A DNA stretch of 15,508 bases from an uncultured Christensenella sp. (GCA_910584975.1 CAJUEA010000033.1:1-15508), one strand, 5' to 3'. Counted from the stretch's first letter, positions 6,747-14,805 are shown. Notes: generated by a model not told the origin, from the letters alone. Made by a program: numbers and translations.

Positions 6747-8186
6747 TTAGAAATCGCCAAAAATGTCTTTTGTTTTGTCCTCATCCGATTTGTTTTGATT
6801 TGTGTTTACGCTATTATCTTTTGATCCAAACTCGTCGCCAAACACTCTGCCAGCATTGCCTTGTTGCGAATCAAATTCATTCCCGAACACTTGCCCAACA
6901 TTGCCACTTGATTGATTTGCTGAATTGCCATTTTGTTCTATTTTGCCAGTTGTTGTGTTTACTCTACCATAAACTGTGTTGATATAAACATCGTGTTTTT
7001 TTGCTTTTACCCTTAATACAAAATACAAAATTAACAAAAACACAATTCCAAATCCTAAAATGCAATAATTGACAATTGTAATAATTTTTGCATTTGCAAG
7101 ACCTTCAAATCCACCATTTGCCTTGGAATCAGTCATCACTTGCAAGAAATTTTCCTTTTCAAACGCATAAACAACACTGCTTATTGCGCTGTTAATTTGC
7201 TTGTCAATTGTTGTTTTAGCAGCGTCTTCTCCACCAAGTCTTTTTACTACATTTGTAAAGTTATCATCTTCTGTGTAGGCAATATCACTTTTACCATCAC
7301 TTTCCACAACTTCAAAAGTTTTAAAATTCATTGAAACAAAGTTGATAATATTTATTCCTTCATTCAAAAACATTTGACTATCTGCATAATTCGCCTCATG
7401 CAAGTACAAATAATTGCTAAAATCAAAAGAGTATGCTTGAGATTTAAAAGCTGGCAAGTCTGCAATACATAAATTATTTTCTTTCACAACATCATAAAAG
7501 AATTGGTTGTGTTTTGTTTCTGCCTCGCTTGAGTACATATAAACATAATCTCCAATAGCATTTCTGTCAAAATTTATCATTAAAACAATATTGTCTTTGT
7601 CTGTTTGATTGTTCAAATAATGCCCACTTCCATACCAACCAAACTCCTCTGCACCAAAAGCCACAAACTCAATATCAAAATCAAAAGTTTTGTTTGCAAG
7701 CACTTTTGCAAGTTCAAGCAAAGTTGCAACCCCAACGCCATTGTTATAAGTGCCATCTGAACACAATGCAATATTGTTATATTTCACATCAAAGACATTG
7801 TCATAATGTGCACCAATAACCACCTTTTTGTCTGATGCACTTTCTTTTTTGTAAACAACATTGTACGCTGTTTCTATTTTTTCAGTGTAACTATTTTCGT
7901 AATTGAAAGTATCAATTCTGCCAGTATAACCACCAAAGCTTTCAAACTGCTCAGAAATCCAATTTGCAACATCCTTGCATTTATCAACGCTATAAGTGAT
8001 TGTGGATGTCCTGTCAGGAAACTTTGTAACAAAAGTTTTTAATGTTTCATAAGGTGTTGTTCCTTGCACAAAATTTGCAACTGTTGCATCTTGATTGCCA
8101 GTGCTGTAACTGCAACCTGTCAAAGAAAAAATCATAATAAACACACTGAAAATCGATATTAAACACAAAATTATTTTCTTTTTCAT
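6747..8186 (-). CDS. M28-family peptidase-like lipoprotein with altered metal site
   Basis: The family is zinc aminopeptidases. It starts with a lipoprotein signal peptide (LTGC lipobox, Cys25). An M28-type domain covers about 45-350, a membrane segment about 368-392, and a low-complexity tail follows. Recognisable site residues are His127/Asp129 in GAHYDNV, Glu180-Glu181 in GAEEFGW and Asp207 in INFDRNAIG. Two expected ligands differ. The bridging Asp of the GADDNASG block aligns with Asn148 in GTYNNGVG, and the final His of SDHxxF aligns with Ser270 in ADSQMF. It may therefore be a pseudo-enzyme or use a changed metal site. The tail repeats GNVGQVFGNEFDS and GNAGRVFGDEFGS and ends DIFGDF. 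GAGGTGA precedes the ATG; the gap from the membrane gene upstream is four bases. Lipid anchor plus C-terminal helix would tether both ends to the membrane. Confidence 0.85.
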   Translation of the reverse strand: MKKKIILCLISIFSVFIMIFSLTGCSYSTGNQDATVANFVQGTTPYETLKTFVTKFPDRTSTITYSVDKCKDVANWISEQFESFGGYTGRIDTFNYENSYTEKIETAYNVVYKKESASDKKVVIGAHYDNVFDVKYNNIALCSDGTYNNGVGVATLLELAKVLANKTFDFDIEFVAFGAEEFGWYGSGHYLNNQTDKDNIVLMINFDRNAIGDYVYMYSSEAETKHNQFFYDVVKENNLCIADLPAFKSQAYSFDFSNYLYLHEANYADSQMFLNEGINIINFVSMNFKTFEVVESDGKSDIAYTEDDNFTNVVKRLGGEDAAKTTIDKQINSAISSVVYAFEKENFLQVMTDSKANGGFEGLANAKIITIVNYCILGFGIVFLLILYFVLRVKAKKHDVYINTVYGRVNTTTGKIEQNGNSANQSSGNVGQVFGNEFDSQQGNAGRVFGDEFGSKDNSVNTNQNKSDEDKTKDIFGDF

Positions 8187-8190
8187 AAGG

Positions 8191-8733
8191 TCACCTCAAA
8201 AACAAAAGCATTACAATAGCAGGCAATGCCATAGAGGTTACAAGCTCTTTTAACTCGCCTTTTTCGCAAAATTTGTAAAGCAAAGCCACAATTGCACAAA
8301 TTGAAAAAATTGGCATTATTGTTGGCAACAAAATCACAATAAAAGTTGAACTTATTGGTGCACCATAACCAAAAAAGTTTAAAAGTCCTGTAAGCACATT
8401 TGCAATGATAAGCACAAAATAGCAAGTTGCTGAATAAGTCGGCTTGTTTATTTTGCAAATAAAATTTTCATCACAAGGGGTGTATTTTGATCGGTAAAAC
8501 AAGCTATAACTGAAAGACACGGCAAGCAACTGCAAAACATATGCAATTCCTCCACCTATTGCGTAAACAATAATTCTTCCGAGAAATCCGTTGAATGTAA
8601 AATTAAAATAATGAAATTCCAACTCTGAAAGATACCACATTTTAAAAACAACAGTAATTGGCAACAAAATTTTTAGTATCATGTACAATTTATTTTCTTT
8701 TGCCTTGCTCGCATCAATGTTTAAAAAGTTCAT
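8191..8733 (-). CDS. Unrecognised integral membrane protein
   Basis: A 180-residue protein with about five hydrophobic segments (about 18-34, 50-78, 97-120, 125-150 and 165-179) and a short charged N-terminus containing DASKAKENK. A Cys-containing loop, YTPCDENFICKINKPTYS, lies between the second and third segments. I do not recognise the family; a Yip1-type or small permease fold is possible but unsupported. AGGAGA lies inside the holA end and the ATG is one base after the holA stop. The next gene, the M28-family lipoprotein, begins four bases after its stop. That spacing implies cotranscription and perhaps a joint envelope role. Confidence 0.75.
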   Translation of the reverse strand: MNFLNIDASKAKENKLYMILKILLPITVVFKMWYLSELEFHYFNFTFNGFLGRIIVYAIGGGIAYVLQLLAVSFSYSLFYRSKYTPCDENFICKINKPTYSATCYFVLIIANVLTGLLNFFGYGAPISSTFIVILLPTIMPIFSICAIVALLYKFCEKGELKELVTSMALPAIVMLLFLR

Positions 8734-8734
8734 T

Positions 8735-9709
8735 TTATCTCCTATTTACGGCATAAGTAAATGCCAAATTTAGTCCTTCCAACATACCTATTTCGCCATT
8801 TTTTGTTTGAAATTCAATAAGTTGAAATTTATCCACAAGTTTTTTGAGTTGCATTGGCTTGTAATTTTTTGCAATCTTTTTTGCAATTTCCACAGCAAAT
8901 GGTTTCACGCCCAGTTGCACTGCAAGTTGCTCACTGCTCAGTGCCGACACTTTGCAAATAAACATACGCCTGTATTGTGCAGAAATTGCAGCAAGAATCT
9001 TCAACGGCTGTTCCCCTGACGACAAAAGATTATCCATAATCGAATAAGCCTCTCCACAATTGCCTTGTGCTATACTGTCTGTAAGTTTAAACACGCTTTG
9101 CTCTATATTATTGACAACAATTTGACTTACAATATCAAAAGTTATGTTTTTATCTTCACAATATGCATACAATTTGTCAAGTTCGTTTGCAATAATCATC
9201 ATATCATTGTTGCATTTAACAATAATTTCTTTGATGGCAGCATCATTTGCCACATAGCCATGATTTGCAATCATCTTGCTGACTTGTTCAACCAGATTGA
9301 TTGTATTTTGCTTTTTGCAATCAATTTGCTCTGCATATTTTGCCAAAAACTTAAAACAATCCTCATTGTTGTCAGCCACAAGCACCACATTTGGGCAAGG
9401 ATCTTTAAGCCACAATTTTATTTTATCCTCAAAGGCTTTTGCCTTATCTTTTTCCAATTTTTTTCCGTCAGCACTCAAAAAGATAACTCTGTAATCACTC
9501 ATAAATGGTGGAGTTTGCAAATTGATATAAAACGCCTCTGCCGTTACGGCTGTGTTTAAATAAGAAATATTAAAATCAAAAGTCCCCTCATCCACAATGC
9601 TTTTAAAGCTATTGATTGCCTGTTTTTTAAAAAACAAATCATTGCCGTTTATCATATAAAACGACTTTACATTTGTTTGCAAACTTTTACTCAACATTTC
9701 TATATTCAT
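8735..9709 (-). CDS. holA: DNA polymerase III delta subunit
   Basis: The clamp-loader delta subunit opens the beta sliding clamp and loads it onto primed DNA. It has 324 residues. FYMINGNDLFFKKQAI at about 17-32 is the domain I entry. The domain I/II region continues through VILLSADGKKLEKD-like sequence and NVVLVADNNEDCFKF. The C-terminal helical collar holds NIEQSVFKLTDSIAQGNCGEAYSIMDNLLSSGEQPLKILAAISAQYRRM, which is typical of HolA. The ATG follows GAGGAAAAG. The comEC-holA order is a standard Bacillota arrangement; rpsT, often next, is not present. Confidence 0.93.
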   Translation of the reverse strand: MNIEMLSKSLQTNVKSFYMINGNDLFFKKQAINSFKSIVDEGTFDFNISYLNTAVTAEAFYINLQTPPFMSDYRVIFLSADGKKLEKDKAKAFEDKIKLWLKDPCPNVVLVADNNEDCFKFLAKYAEQIDCKKQNTINLVEQVSKMIANHGYVANDAAIKEIIVKCNNDMMIIANELDKLYAYCEDKNITFDIVSQIVVNNIEQSVFKLTDSIAQGNCGEAYSIMDNLLSSGEQPLKILAAISAQYRRMFICKVSALSSEQLAVQLGVKPFAVEIAKKIAKNYKPMQLKKLVDKFQLIEFQTKNGEIGMLEGLNLAFTYAVNRR

Positions 9710-9752
9710 AGCAATCTTTTCCTCAAAAATGACAATAATCTTCCATTTTTAA

Positions 9753-11900
9753 TTATACTATCTTTATTTTAGCATTTTTTATTATAAATGTAAAGTAGGA
9801 ATTTATAGATTGTGCAATATTCTCCAAAACTGCACCATCATTTACAAGATAACCATATTCCATTTGTTGTGCAATATTGCTATTTCCCAAAAGATAAATC
9901 AATTGTGCTTTGCCACTCAAAGCAATATCATTATCGTCTAAGTTATCCACAAACAGCACTCTGCCACCCTTCCCCACAAGTTCCACAATGCTTTCATTTA
10001 TCGGGGCAAAAATATAATCTCCAACCATGCACGATATCAAAACATTATCTCCAAACAAATCCTTAAATCCGTCGTGGATTGTTGATGTAACAAGTTTTTC
10101 AATATTCAAAGCTTGCTTATACTTTGCCAGTCTTTCAAAATCTTTGCCTTCAAAATTGCTTTTTACCAAGCCATCAATTTTCTTTATGTTCTTTTCTTGC
10201 ATAAAAGTTGTACAAGTATAAATCGCCTGCACCAAAAGCTCTCCACTTGACACAAGATAATGTTTGTTTTCAATTTCCACCATAACAAGTGAATAATTAC
10301 TTTCGGTTGCAATGCTCTCAAGTTTGACACTTCCATCAATTCTGCCAAAGGACACAATTATATTGCTAACCATTATCACAACAATCATTATACTTGCAAG
10401 TATTGTTTTCGGTTTTTTGGAAATCAATGAATAACTTGAAATCAAAACAAGAAAAGCCAAATACAAAATTATCCAAAATACAGAAAGCTTTAAATTTATT
10501 GCAAAAAACGGCACTTTTGCAAGATACATAACAACAAACTCCACAAAAGAAAACACATAACCAAGTGGCAACAAAACATAAGCAAATGGTGGGAAAATGC
10601 AAGCTAAAATTATACCAGTAAACACAAATGGAAACACTAATGTTACAAATGGCACAATAAGGATATTAGCAAACAAAACTATCAAAGAAACACTGCCAAA
10701 GTAATGTAACATTATCGGCAGAACGCCTATGTTCACACTCAATACAGTCACAACAAATTTATTGAATGACTTAAACTTTGTTTTGATAATTTTGCTTAGT
10801 GGCAAAGAGAAAAACAACAAACCTATTATTGCCATAAATGTCAGTTGAAATGACATATTAAACAACATTAGTGGATTTATCAAAAGAATAATCAATCCAC
10901 TTAGGCTCAAAGATGACATTCCACAATGCCTCAATCCAAACAATCTGCCTGACTTGTAAATCGTAAGCATCAAAAATGCTCTTGCAACAGAAGGACCAAA
11001 TCCAACAAGCAATGCATAAAGCCCCGATAAAAGCAACACGATTATGTAATCAACAAACTTGTTTGCTTTGCATTTTTTGCATATCCAAGTGACAAAACCT
11101 GCAATAAGCCCAAGGTGCAAACCACTAACAGCAAACAAATGTGCAAGTCCTGTCAAATTAGAGGAAGAAACAAACTCATCTGACATCACATTTCTGCTGC
11201 CAAACACCATGCTAAACATAATGTCGCCACTCGGAACATATTTCAGCATTGCATCACGCACTCTGACTTTAATACTCTCCCCAAAACTCGCTTTGCCTTG
11301 CACTAAATCCACAAACTTTGCGTTTTTCAAATTGAATTGCACGCCACTTATAAAATTATGCACACTAACCGACTCTGTCAAATTGACTTTTTTAGGCTCA
11401 ATGTCAGCATTGATAATAATTTTGTCACCAACCTTAAACTTAATCTCGCTTGAAAGTGGCAAATAAACACCAACTTTTCCGTCAAGTTCTTCAAGATTTT
11501 CACCTTTTTGAGTGTAATATTTGACATCTGTAAGCACAAGATAATAACTTTCAAGATCACTATAATCAATCGGCGAACCATAAACATCACTACTTGAATT
11601 TATAACACCACTAATTGTTGCATTAGAGACAGGCAGATAAACTTTTGTAGATTTATTCATCATAATCGCACCACTTGCAACAAAAACAACAAAGGTTGTA
11701 AACAGGACAGCAACTATTGCGATATATTTTCTTGATTTTTTGCAAATTGCCACCAATGTTAGCGCCAAAAGAAACAAACAGCAAGCAACAAGTGCATAAG
11801 CAAAATTAAGCAGAGATATCAACAATATCCCTGCTATCGCCACCAACAACATTACAGGCATAAGCCTGAAATTAAAAAATTTTTTCTTTTGTTTTATCAT
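9753..11900 (-). CDS. comEC: ComEC/Rec2 DNA-uptake channel with degenerate MBL domain
   Basis: ComEC is the membrane channel that passes single-stranded DNA into the cytoplasm during transformation. It has 715 residues. Two or three N-terminal membrane segments are followed by a DUF4131/OB-like extracytoplasmic domain (about 90-200). The competence domain has the signature GLAHLFAVSGLHLGL (about 251-265), then many membrane helices to about 520. The last 190 residues sit where a metallo-beta-lactamase nuclease-like domain normally is, but have no HxHxDH. The expected LTHPHADH position reads LVKSNFEGKD. I choose the ATG at 11900, three bases after GGAGAG; the frame also has a TTG at 11909. No promoter is obvious in the 140-bp gap to the XRE gene (11901-12040), so it may be read from the XRE promoter. 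Confidence 0.9.
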   Translation of the reverse strand: MIKQKKKFFNFRLMPVMLLVAIAGILLISLLNFAYALVACCLFLLALTLVAICKKSRKYIAIVAVLFTTFVVFVASGAIMMNKSTKVYLPVSNATISGVINSSSDVYGSPIDYSDLESYYLVLTDVKYYTQKGENLEELDGKVGVYLPLSSEIKFKVGDKIIINADIEPKKVNLTESVSVHNFISGVQFNLKNAKFVDLVQGKASFGESIKVRVRDAMLKYVPSGDIMFSMVFGSRNVMSDEFVSSSNLTGLAHLFAVSGLHLGLIAGFVTWICKKCKANKFVDYIIVLLLSGLYALLVGFGPSVARAFLMLTIYKSGRLFGLRHCGMSSLSLSGLIILLINPLMLFNMSFQLTFMAIIGLLFFSLPLSKIIKTKFKSFNKFVVTVLSVNIGVLPIMLHYFGSVSLIVLFANILIVPFVTLVFPFVFTGIILACIFPPFAYVLLPLGYVFSFVEFVVMYLAKVPFFAINLKLSVFWIILYLAFLVLISSYSLISKKPKTILASIMIVVIMVSNIIVSFGRIDGSVKLESIATESNYSLVMVEIENKHYLVSSGELLVQAIYTCTTFMQEKNIKKIDGLVKSNFEGKDFERLAKYKQALNIEKLVTSTIHDGFKDLFGDNVLISCMVGDYIFAPINESIVELVGKGGRVLFVDNLDDNDIALSGKAQLIYLLGNSNIAQQMEYGYLVNDGAVLENIAQSINSYFTFIIKNAKIKIV

Positions 11901-12040
11901 TCTCTCCAATATTTTGCCACACCATTCGTCTTTTGTTGCACAAAACTATTATGCAAATTACTATTATGATTAAAAAATGCAAAGCATATCACAAATTTTT
12001 ACCATCAAATTGCCAAGTTGCCCCAAAAAATTAAAATAAA

Positions 12041-12250
12041 TCAAAAATCACTGACACCAAGCAGATAATCAGTTGACACATTAAAAATATTTGCAATTTC
12101 TGCAAGCATTGATAAAGAAGGTTCTCTTTGAGATTTTTCATAACGAAGATAAGCAACACTGCTTATTCCAAGTTTTGCAGCAATTTGCTTTTGAGTCAAT
12201 CCATTTTCTTCTCTCAATTCTTTTAATCTTTCACTTAAAATAATTTTCAT
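12041..12250 (-). CDS. Small XRE/Cro-family transcriptional regulator
   Basis: A 69-residue single-domain helix-turn-helix protein. The HTH is in LSERLKELREENGLTQKQIA followed by AKLGISSVAYLRYEKSQREP, with the recognition helix around SSVAYLRYEKS. The C-terminal STDYLLGVSDF is typical of this family. There is no sensor or dimerisation domain. I choose the ATG at 12250, which follows AGGTG at four bases; a GTG two codons upstream is less likely. Palindromes built from TACCA lie just upstream, in the promoter region, so it is probably autorepressed (inference). It is followed by comEC after about 140 bp on the same strand and might control that run too. Confidence 0.88.
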   Translation of the reverse strand: MKIILSERLKELREENGLTQKQIAAKLGISSVAYLRYEKSQREPSLSMLAEIANIFNVSTDYLLGVSDF

Positions 12251-12279
12251 ATACACCTATTATAATTACATTGATATGT

Positions 12280-12292
12280 TACCATATTGGTA
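12280..12292. promoter_or_regulatory. Predicted operator 1 of the XRE repressor
   Basis: The inverted repeat TACCATATTGGTA (TACCA/TGGTA around three bases) lies 30 bp upstream of the XRE ATG. It would fall just after the transcription start predicted from the -10 at 12303-12308. The half-site matches the two operators at 12311-12334. Confidence 0.6.
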
Positions 12293-12302
12293 GCAATTTT
12301 GC

Positions 12303-12308
12303 ATTATA
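12303..12308 (-). promoter_or_regulatory. Likely -10 element for the XRE gene
   Basis: TATAAT on the minus strand is preceded by the operator pair where the spacer and -35 would be. No strong -35 hexamer is visible. A second TATAAT at 12259-12264 lies too close to the start codon unless the transcript is nearly leaderless. Confidence 0.45.
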
Positions 12309-12310
12309 AC

Positions 12311-12334
12311 TACCAATTTGGTAAATTTTACCAA
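12311..12334. promoter_or_regulatory. Overlapping operators 2 and 3 of the XRE repressor
   Basis: TACCAATTTGGTA (12311-12323) is a 6+1+6 palindrome. It overlaps TTGGTAAATTTTACCAA (12318-12334), an 8+1+8 palindrome, so TACCA half-sites alternate orientation three times in 24 bp. The position upstream of the -10 fits repression by blocking polymerase. The remainder of the gap to the MBL gene (12335-12388) shows nothing clear. Confidence 0.6.
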
Positions 12335-12388
12335 TGAATTATAAATATAGAAACACAAAATATGGGTTTCAATTATCCAAAATAAAAA

Positions 12389-13093
12389 TTAAACTTCAAA
12401 ATCTTTCACAATTTCTGCATTTTTATGATATTTTTGAGCTTCACTCAAAATTTCTTCCTCGTCTCCCACCGTCAAATGTGCAAGAAAAAGCTTACTTTCA
12501 CACGGAACACTTTCTGCAAGCATTTTAACGCTGATATGTGGTGCTTTTTCATTGTAATCTTTGTCAAGTATACAAGCATCACCAATAACAATGTCTGCTT
12601 TTTTGCAATTAGCAGTCAAAATTTGTTTATCTGAACAATCGCTTGTGTAAACAATTCTTTTGCCATTACAATCAATATTCACAGCAAATGTTTCCACAGG
12701 ATGTGGAGATTGTGCAAAACTAAAAACAACACTATCCACACAAAACTGACATCCTTCGTCAATGTACTCAATATCAAATTGTGGAAAATTCAAAATGTTT
12801 GCAATAGCTTCAGGATTTTTTGGCATATACACTTTGATTTTATTTAAGTTTAGGTATCCCAGTGCGTAAGATAACACCCCTAAATCACACATATGGTCAA
12901 AGTGCAAATGTGTGATAATCACTGCATCTATCAAGGAAATATCAATGATTTTTTGCAATTTGCTAAGTGCACCACTACCCATATCAATCACAATATTTTT
13001 TCCACCAGCTGTTTGCAATAAATAGCAGTTTGTGCATCCATCAGCAGGACAATATCTGCCGTATTTTCCAATTACTTTAACTTTCATCTGCAA
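12389..13093 (-). CDS. Metallo-beta-lactamase-fold hydrolase (YhfI/RNase Z-like)
   Basis: A 234-residue single-domain metal hydrolase. The zinc motif is THLHFDHMCDLG (about 60-71), and an earlier Asp is in VIDMGSGAL. Further ligands are His of SPHPVETFAV, Asp of YTSDCSD and His of LFLAHLT near the end. The short, flexible-arm-free form resembles YhfI and phosphoribosyl cyclic phosphate phosphodiesterase-like enzymes more than true RNase Z. The substrate is unknown. Its start overlaps the radical SAM gene. A TTG at 13093 lies five bases after GAGGT, while the ATG at 13087 lies eleven bases after; either may be used. The overlap means translational coupling and a probable shared pathway or simply a shared operon. 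Confidence 0.88.
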   Translation of the reverse strand: MQMKVKVIGKYGRYCPADGCTNCYLLQTAGGKNIVIDMGSGALSKLQKIIDISLIDAVIITHLHFDHMCDLGVLSYALGYLNLNKIKVYMPKNPEAIANILNFPQFDIEYIDEGCQFCVDSVVFSFAQSPHPVETFAVNIDCNGKRIVYTSDCSDKQILTANCKKADIVIGDACILDKDYNEKAPHISVKMLAESVPCESKLFLAHLTVGDEEEILSEAQKYHKNAEIVKDFEV

Positions 13094-14675
13094 TTTTAAC
13101 CTCGTCTAAATTTATATATTCAATATTATACCCCTGCGAATAATCCACATAAAGCAGAAATTTTCCTTCACTAAAATCTTTTGGATTGATATCTACTTTT
13201 ACTGCAAAATATCTTTTTTTGTCAATGCCAACTTGTTTTAAAAGCTTTGCAAAATTTTTGTCATAATCAAATTTTAAGCAAGGTGGCAATATTCGCGAAT
13301 TATTTGTTGAGATATAGTCCAATGTCATTATTCCTTTAACAATCTTAAAATCATAGTATTGACATAGATAAACAAACAAAATTTCAATTCTGTCAAATAG
13401 GCTTAATGTCTTTCCATAAATAAGCTTTCCTATATTCAAATAAAAATCATAAGGATTCTTAACAAAATTATTCAATGTATTTTTAAACAATCCACTATTA
13501 TAATATTTATCGCAGCCTTCCTCAGCATATTTCAAAAGTTGCAATTCTATATCTGATATATAAGGAGTGCTTATTATCTCATACGGTGCTGTGCTTGAAT
13601 ATTTATATCCATCATCCAACATATTTTTCAAAGCGCTACCTTTTAGCACCTTCAAAAATCCCAACTGCAACATATCACTTTTAAGCTTATAAAGTTTATT
13701 AAAACCTTCAACAAAACTTTGATAGTCCTCATAAGGAAGTCCTGCAATCAAATCGGTATGAATATGTGATTTTTTTGTTGCTATGAGTTTTGACAAATTA
13801 TCTGTCAATTTGCTCAAATTTGTTTTTCTTACAACCGAACCCAAAGTTTTTTCATTAAAACTTTGCACCCCAACTTCAAACTGAAAAAGTCCTTTTGGAG
13901 ATTTTTTTACAATATCAATAAACTCGTCATCCAAAATGTCTGCCGCAATTTCAAAATGGAACCCAAAGGAATAATCCTTGCAATTTTCAATCAAAAACCT
14001 CAAAATTTCTTTGGCAAAAGATTTTTTTGCATTAAAAGTTCTGTCAACAAATTTAAGCACACGAATGTTTTTTCCTTTAAACTTTTCCAGTTCTGCAAAA
14101 GTTCTCTCTAAGGTAAAGCATCTTAAGCCATCGCCTCCACTCATACAATACGCACAGGAGTAAGGACAACCTCTTGATGCCTCAAAATATGCAATTTTGC
14201 CCTCAACATCCTTAAAATAGTCAATTGAATATGGCGATTTCAAGTCGGAAAAATTTATGCTTTTGCCTTTATAAACTTTTTTATTCTCAAGTTTATAATC
14301 AGCTTTTTCAAGCTCGCACACCATTTGATTAAACGCAATTTCGCCTTCTCCAACAATTACAATGTCGGCAATTTCAAGCAAATTGTCATATTCAAAGCTT
14401 GCCTCAGGTCCACCAAAAACAATAATAGTTTGTGGATTTCGCTTTTTGATAAGTTTGCTTAACTCAACCACGCAATTTATGTTAAAAATATAGCAAGGCA
14501 ACGCAATCACTTCTGGATTATTCTCCATTGCCAAAGCATAAATATCCTCAATCGATAGGTTGATATTGCTTTGTACGATTTGTATTTCATCCTTAAAATC
14601 GCAATTTTCTTTTAAGTAATAAGGCGACAATAAAGTATGTACATATTTGCTGTTCAATGCTACAATTTTTATCAT
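13077..14675 (-). CDS. B12-binding-domain radical SAM protein (DUF4080-like)
   Basis: It has 532 residues in three parts. The N-terminal Rossmann cobalamin-binding-type domain (1-125) has NSKYVHTLLSPYYL, FGGPEAS and VGEGE but lacks the DxHxxG lower-ligand motif, as is usual for class B radical SAM methylases and relatives. The radical SAM core has the 4Fe-4S motif CPYSCAYC (Cys170, Cys174, Cys177), followed by FVDRTFN, EVGVQS and HTDLIAGLPYE. A C-terminal region from about 340 matches the DUF4080 type. The reaction is unknown. The ATG at 14675 follows AGAGG, with a promoter at 14711-14739. It heads an operon with the MBL-fold hydrolase. Confidence 0.9.
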   Translation of the reverse strand: MIKIVALNSKYVHTLLSPYYLKENCDFKDEIQIVQSNINLSIEDIYALAMENNPEVIALPCYIFNINCVVELSKLIKKRNPQTIIVFGGPEASFEYDNLLEIADIVIVGEGEIAFNQMVCELEKADYKLENKKVYKGKSINFSDLKSPYSIDYFKDVEGKIAYFEASRGCPYSCAYCMSGGDGLRCFTLERTFAELEKFKGKNIRVLKFVDRTFNAKKSFAKEILRFLIENCKDYSFGFHFEIAADILDDEFIDIVKKSPKGLFQFEVGVQSFNEKTLGSVVRKTNLSKLTDNLSKLIATKKSHIHTDLIAGLPYEDYQSFVEGFNKLYKLKSDMLQLGFLKVLKGSALKNMLDDGYKYSSTAPYEIISTPYISDIELQLLKYAEEGCDKYYNSGLFKNTLNNFVKNPYDFYLNIGKLIYGKTLSLFDRIEILFVYLCQYYDFKIVKGIMTLDYISTNNSRILPPCLKFDYDKNFAKLLKQVGIDKKRYFAVKVDINPKDFSEGKFLLYVDYSQGYNIEYINLDEVKIADES

Positions 14676-14710
14676 TTTTACCTCTTTCTTAAAATAAAAT
14701 CTTTGTTTAT

Positions 14711-14739
14711 ATTATAACTGAAAATTGTGGACAACTCAA
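14711..14739 (-). promoter_or_regulatory. Sigma-A promoter for the radical SAM-MBL operon
   Basis: On the minus strand TTGAGT (14734-14739) and TATAAT (14711-14716) are separated by 17 bases, about 35 nt upstream of the radical SAM ATG. A DnaA-box-like site (14726-14734) lies in the spacer, so a bound DnaA could block or modulate this promoter (inference). Confidence 0.6.
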
Positions 14740-14805
14740 ACACTTATCCACAATTTTTTGACAAAATCTCCGAATTTATCCACAAACTAAACACATTTAT
14801 CAAAC
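14721..14805. promoter_or_regulatory. DnaA-box cluster
   Basis: Two exact TTATCCACA boxes lie on the plus strand at 14744-14752 and 14776-14784. An inverted near-match TGTGGACAA is at 14726-14734 and a weaker TTATCAAAC at 14797-14805. The first two sites form an 11-bp perfect inverted repeat (14721-14731 and 14747-14757). An AT-rich tract with further TTATCACA sequences follows to about 14910. It may be a DnaA-regulated promoter region, a DnaA-binding reservoir, or part of a replication origin; no dnaA, dnaN or rpmH is visible in the window. Confidence 0.6.

Noticed and set aside
8183..8458. 91-codon frame overlapping the unknown membrane protein
   Set aside because: It is a shadow in another frame of the same strand. 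The membrane protein frame has the proper ribosome-binding site and spacing to both neighbours.
8829..9951. Single TTATCCACA sequences in holA (8829-8837) and comEC (9943-9951)
   Set aside because: Each is a lone box arising from Val-Asp-Lys/Asn codons, with no neighbouring boxes, so chance is the better explanation.
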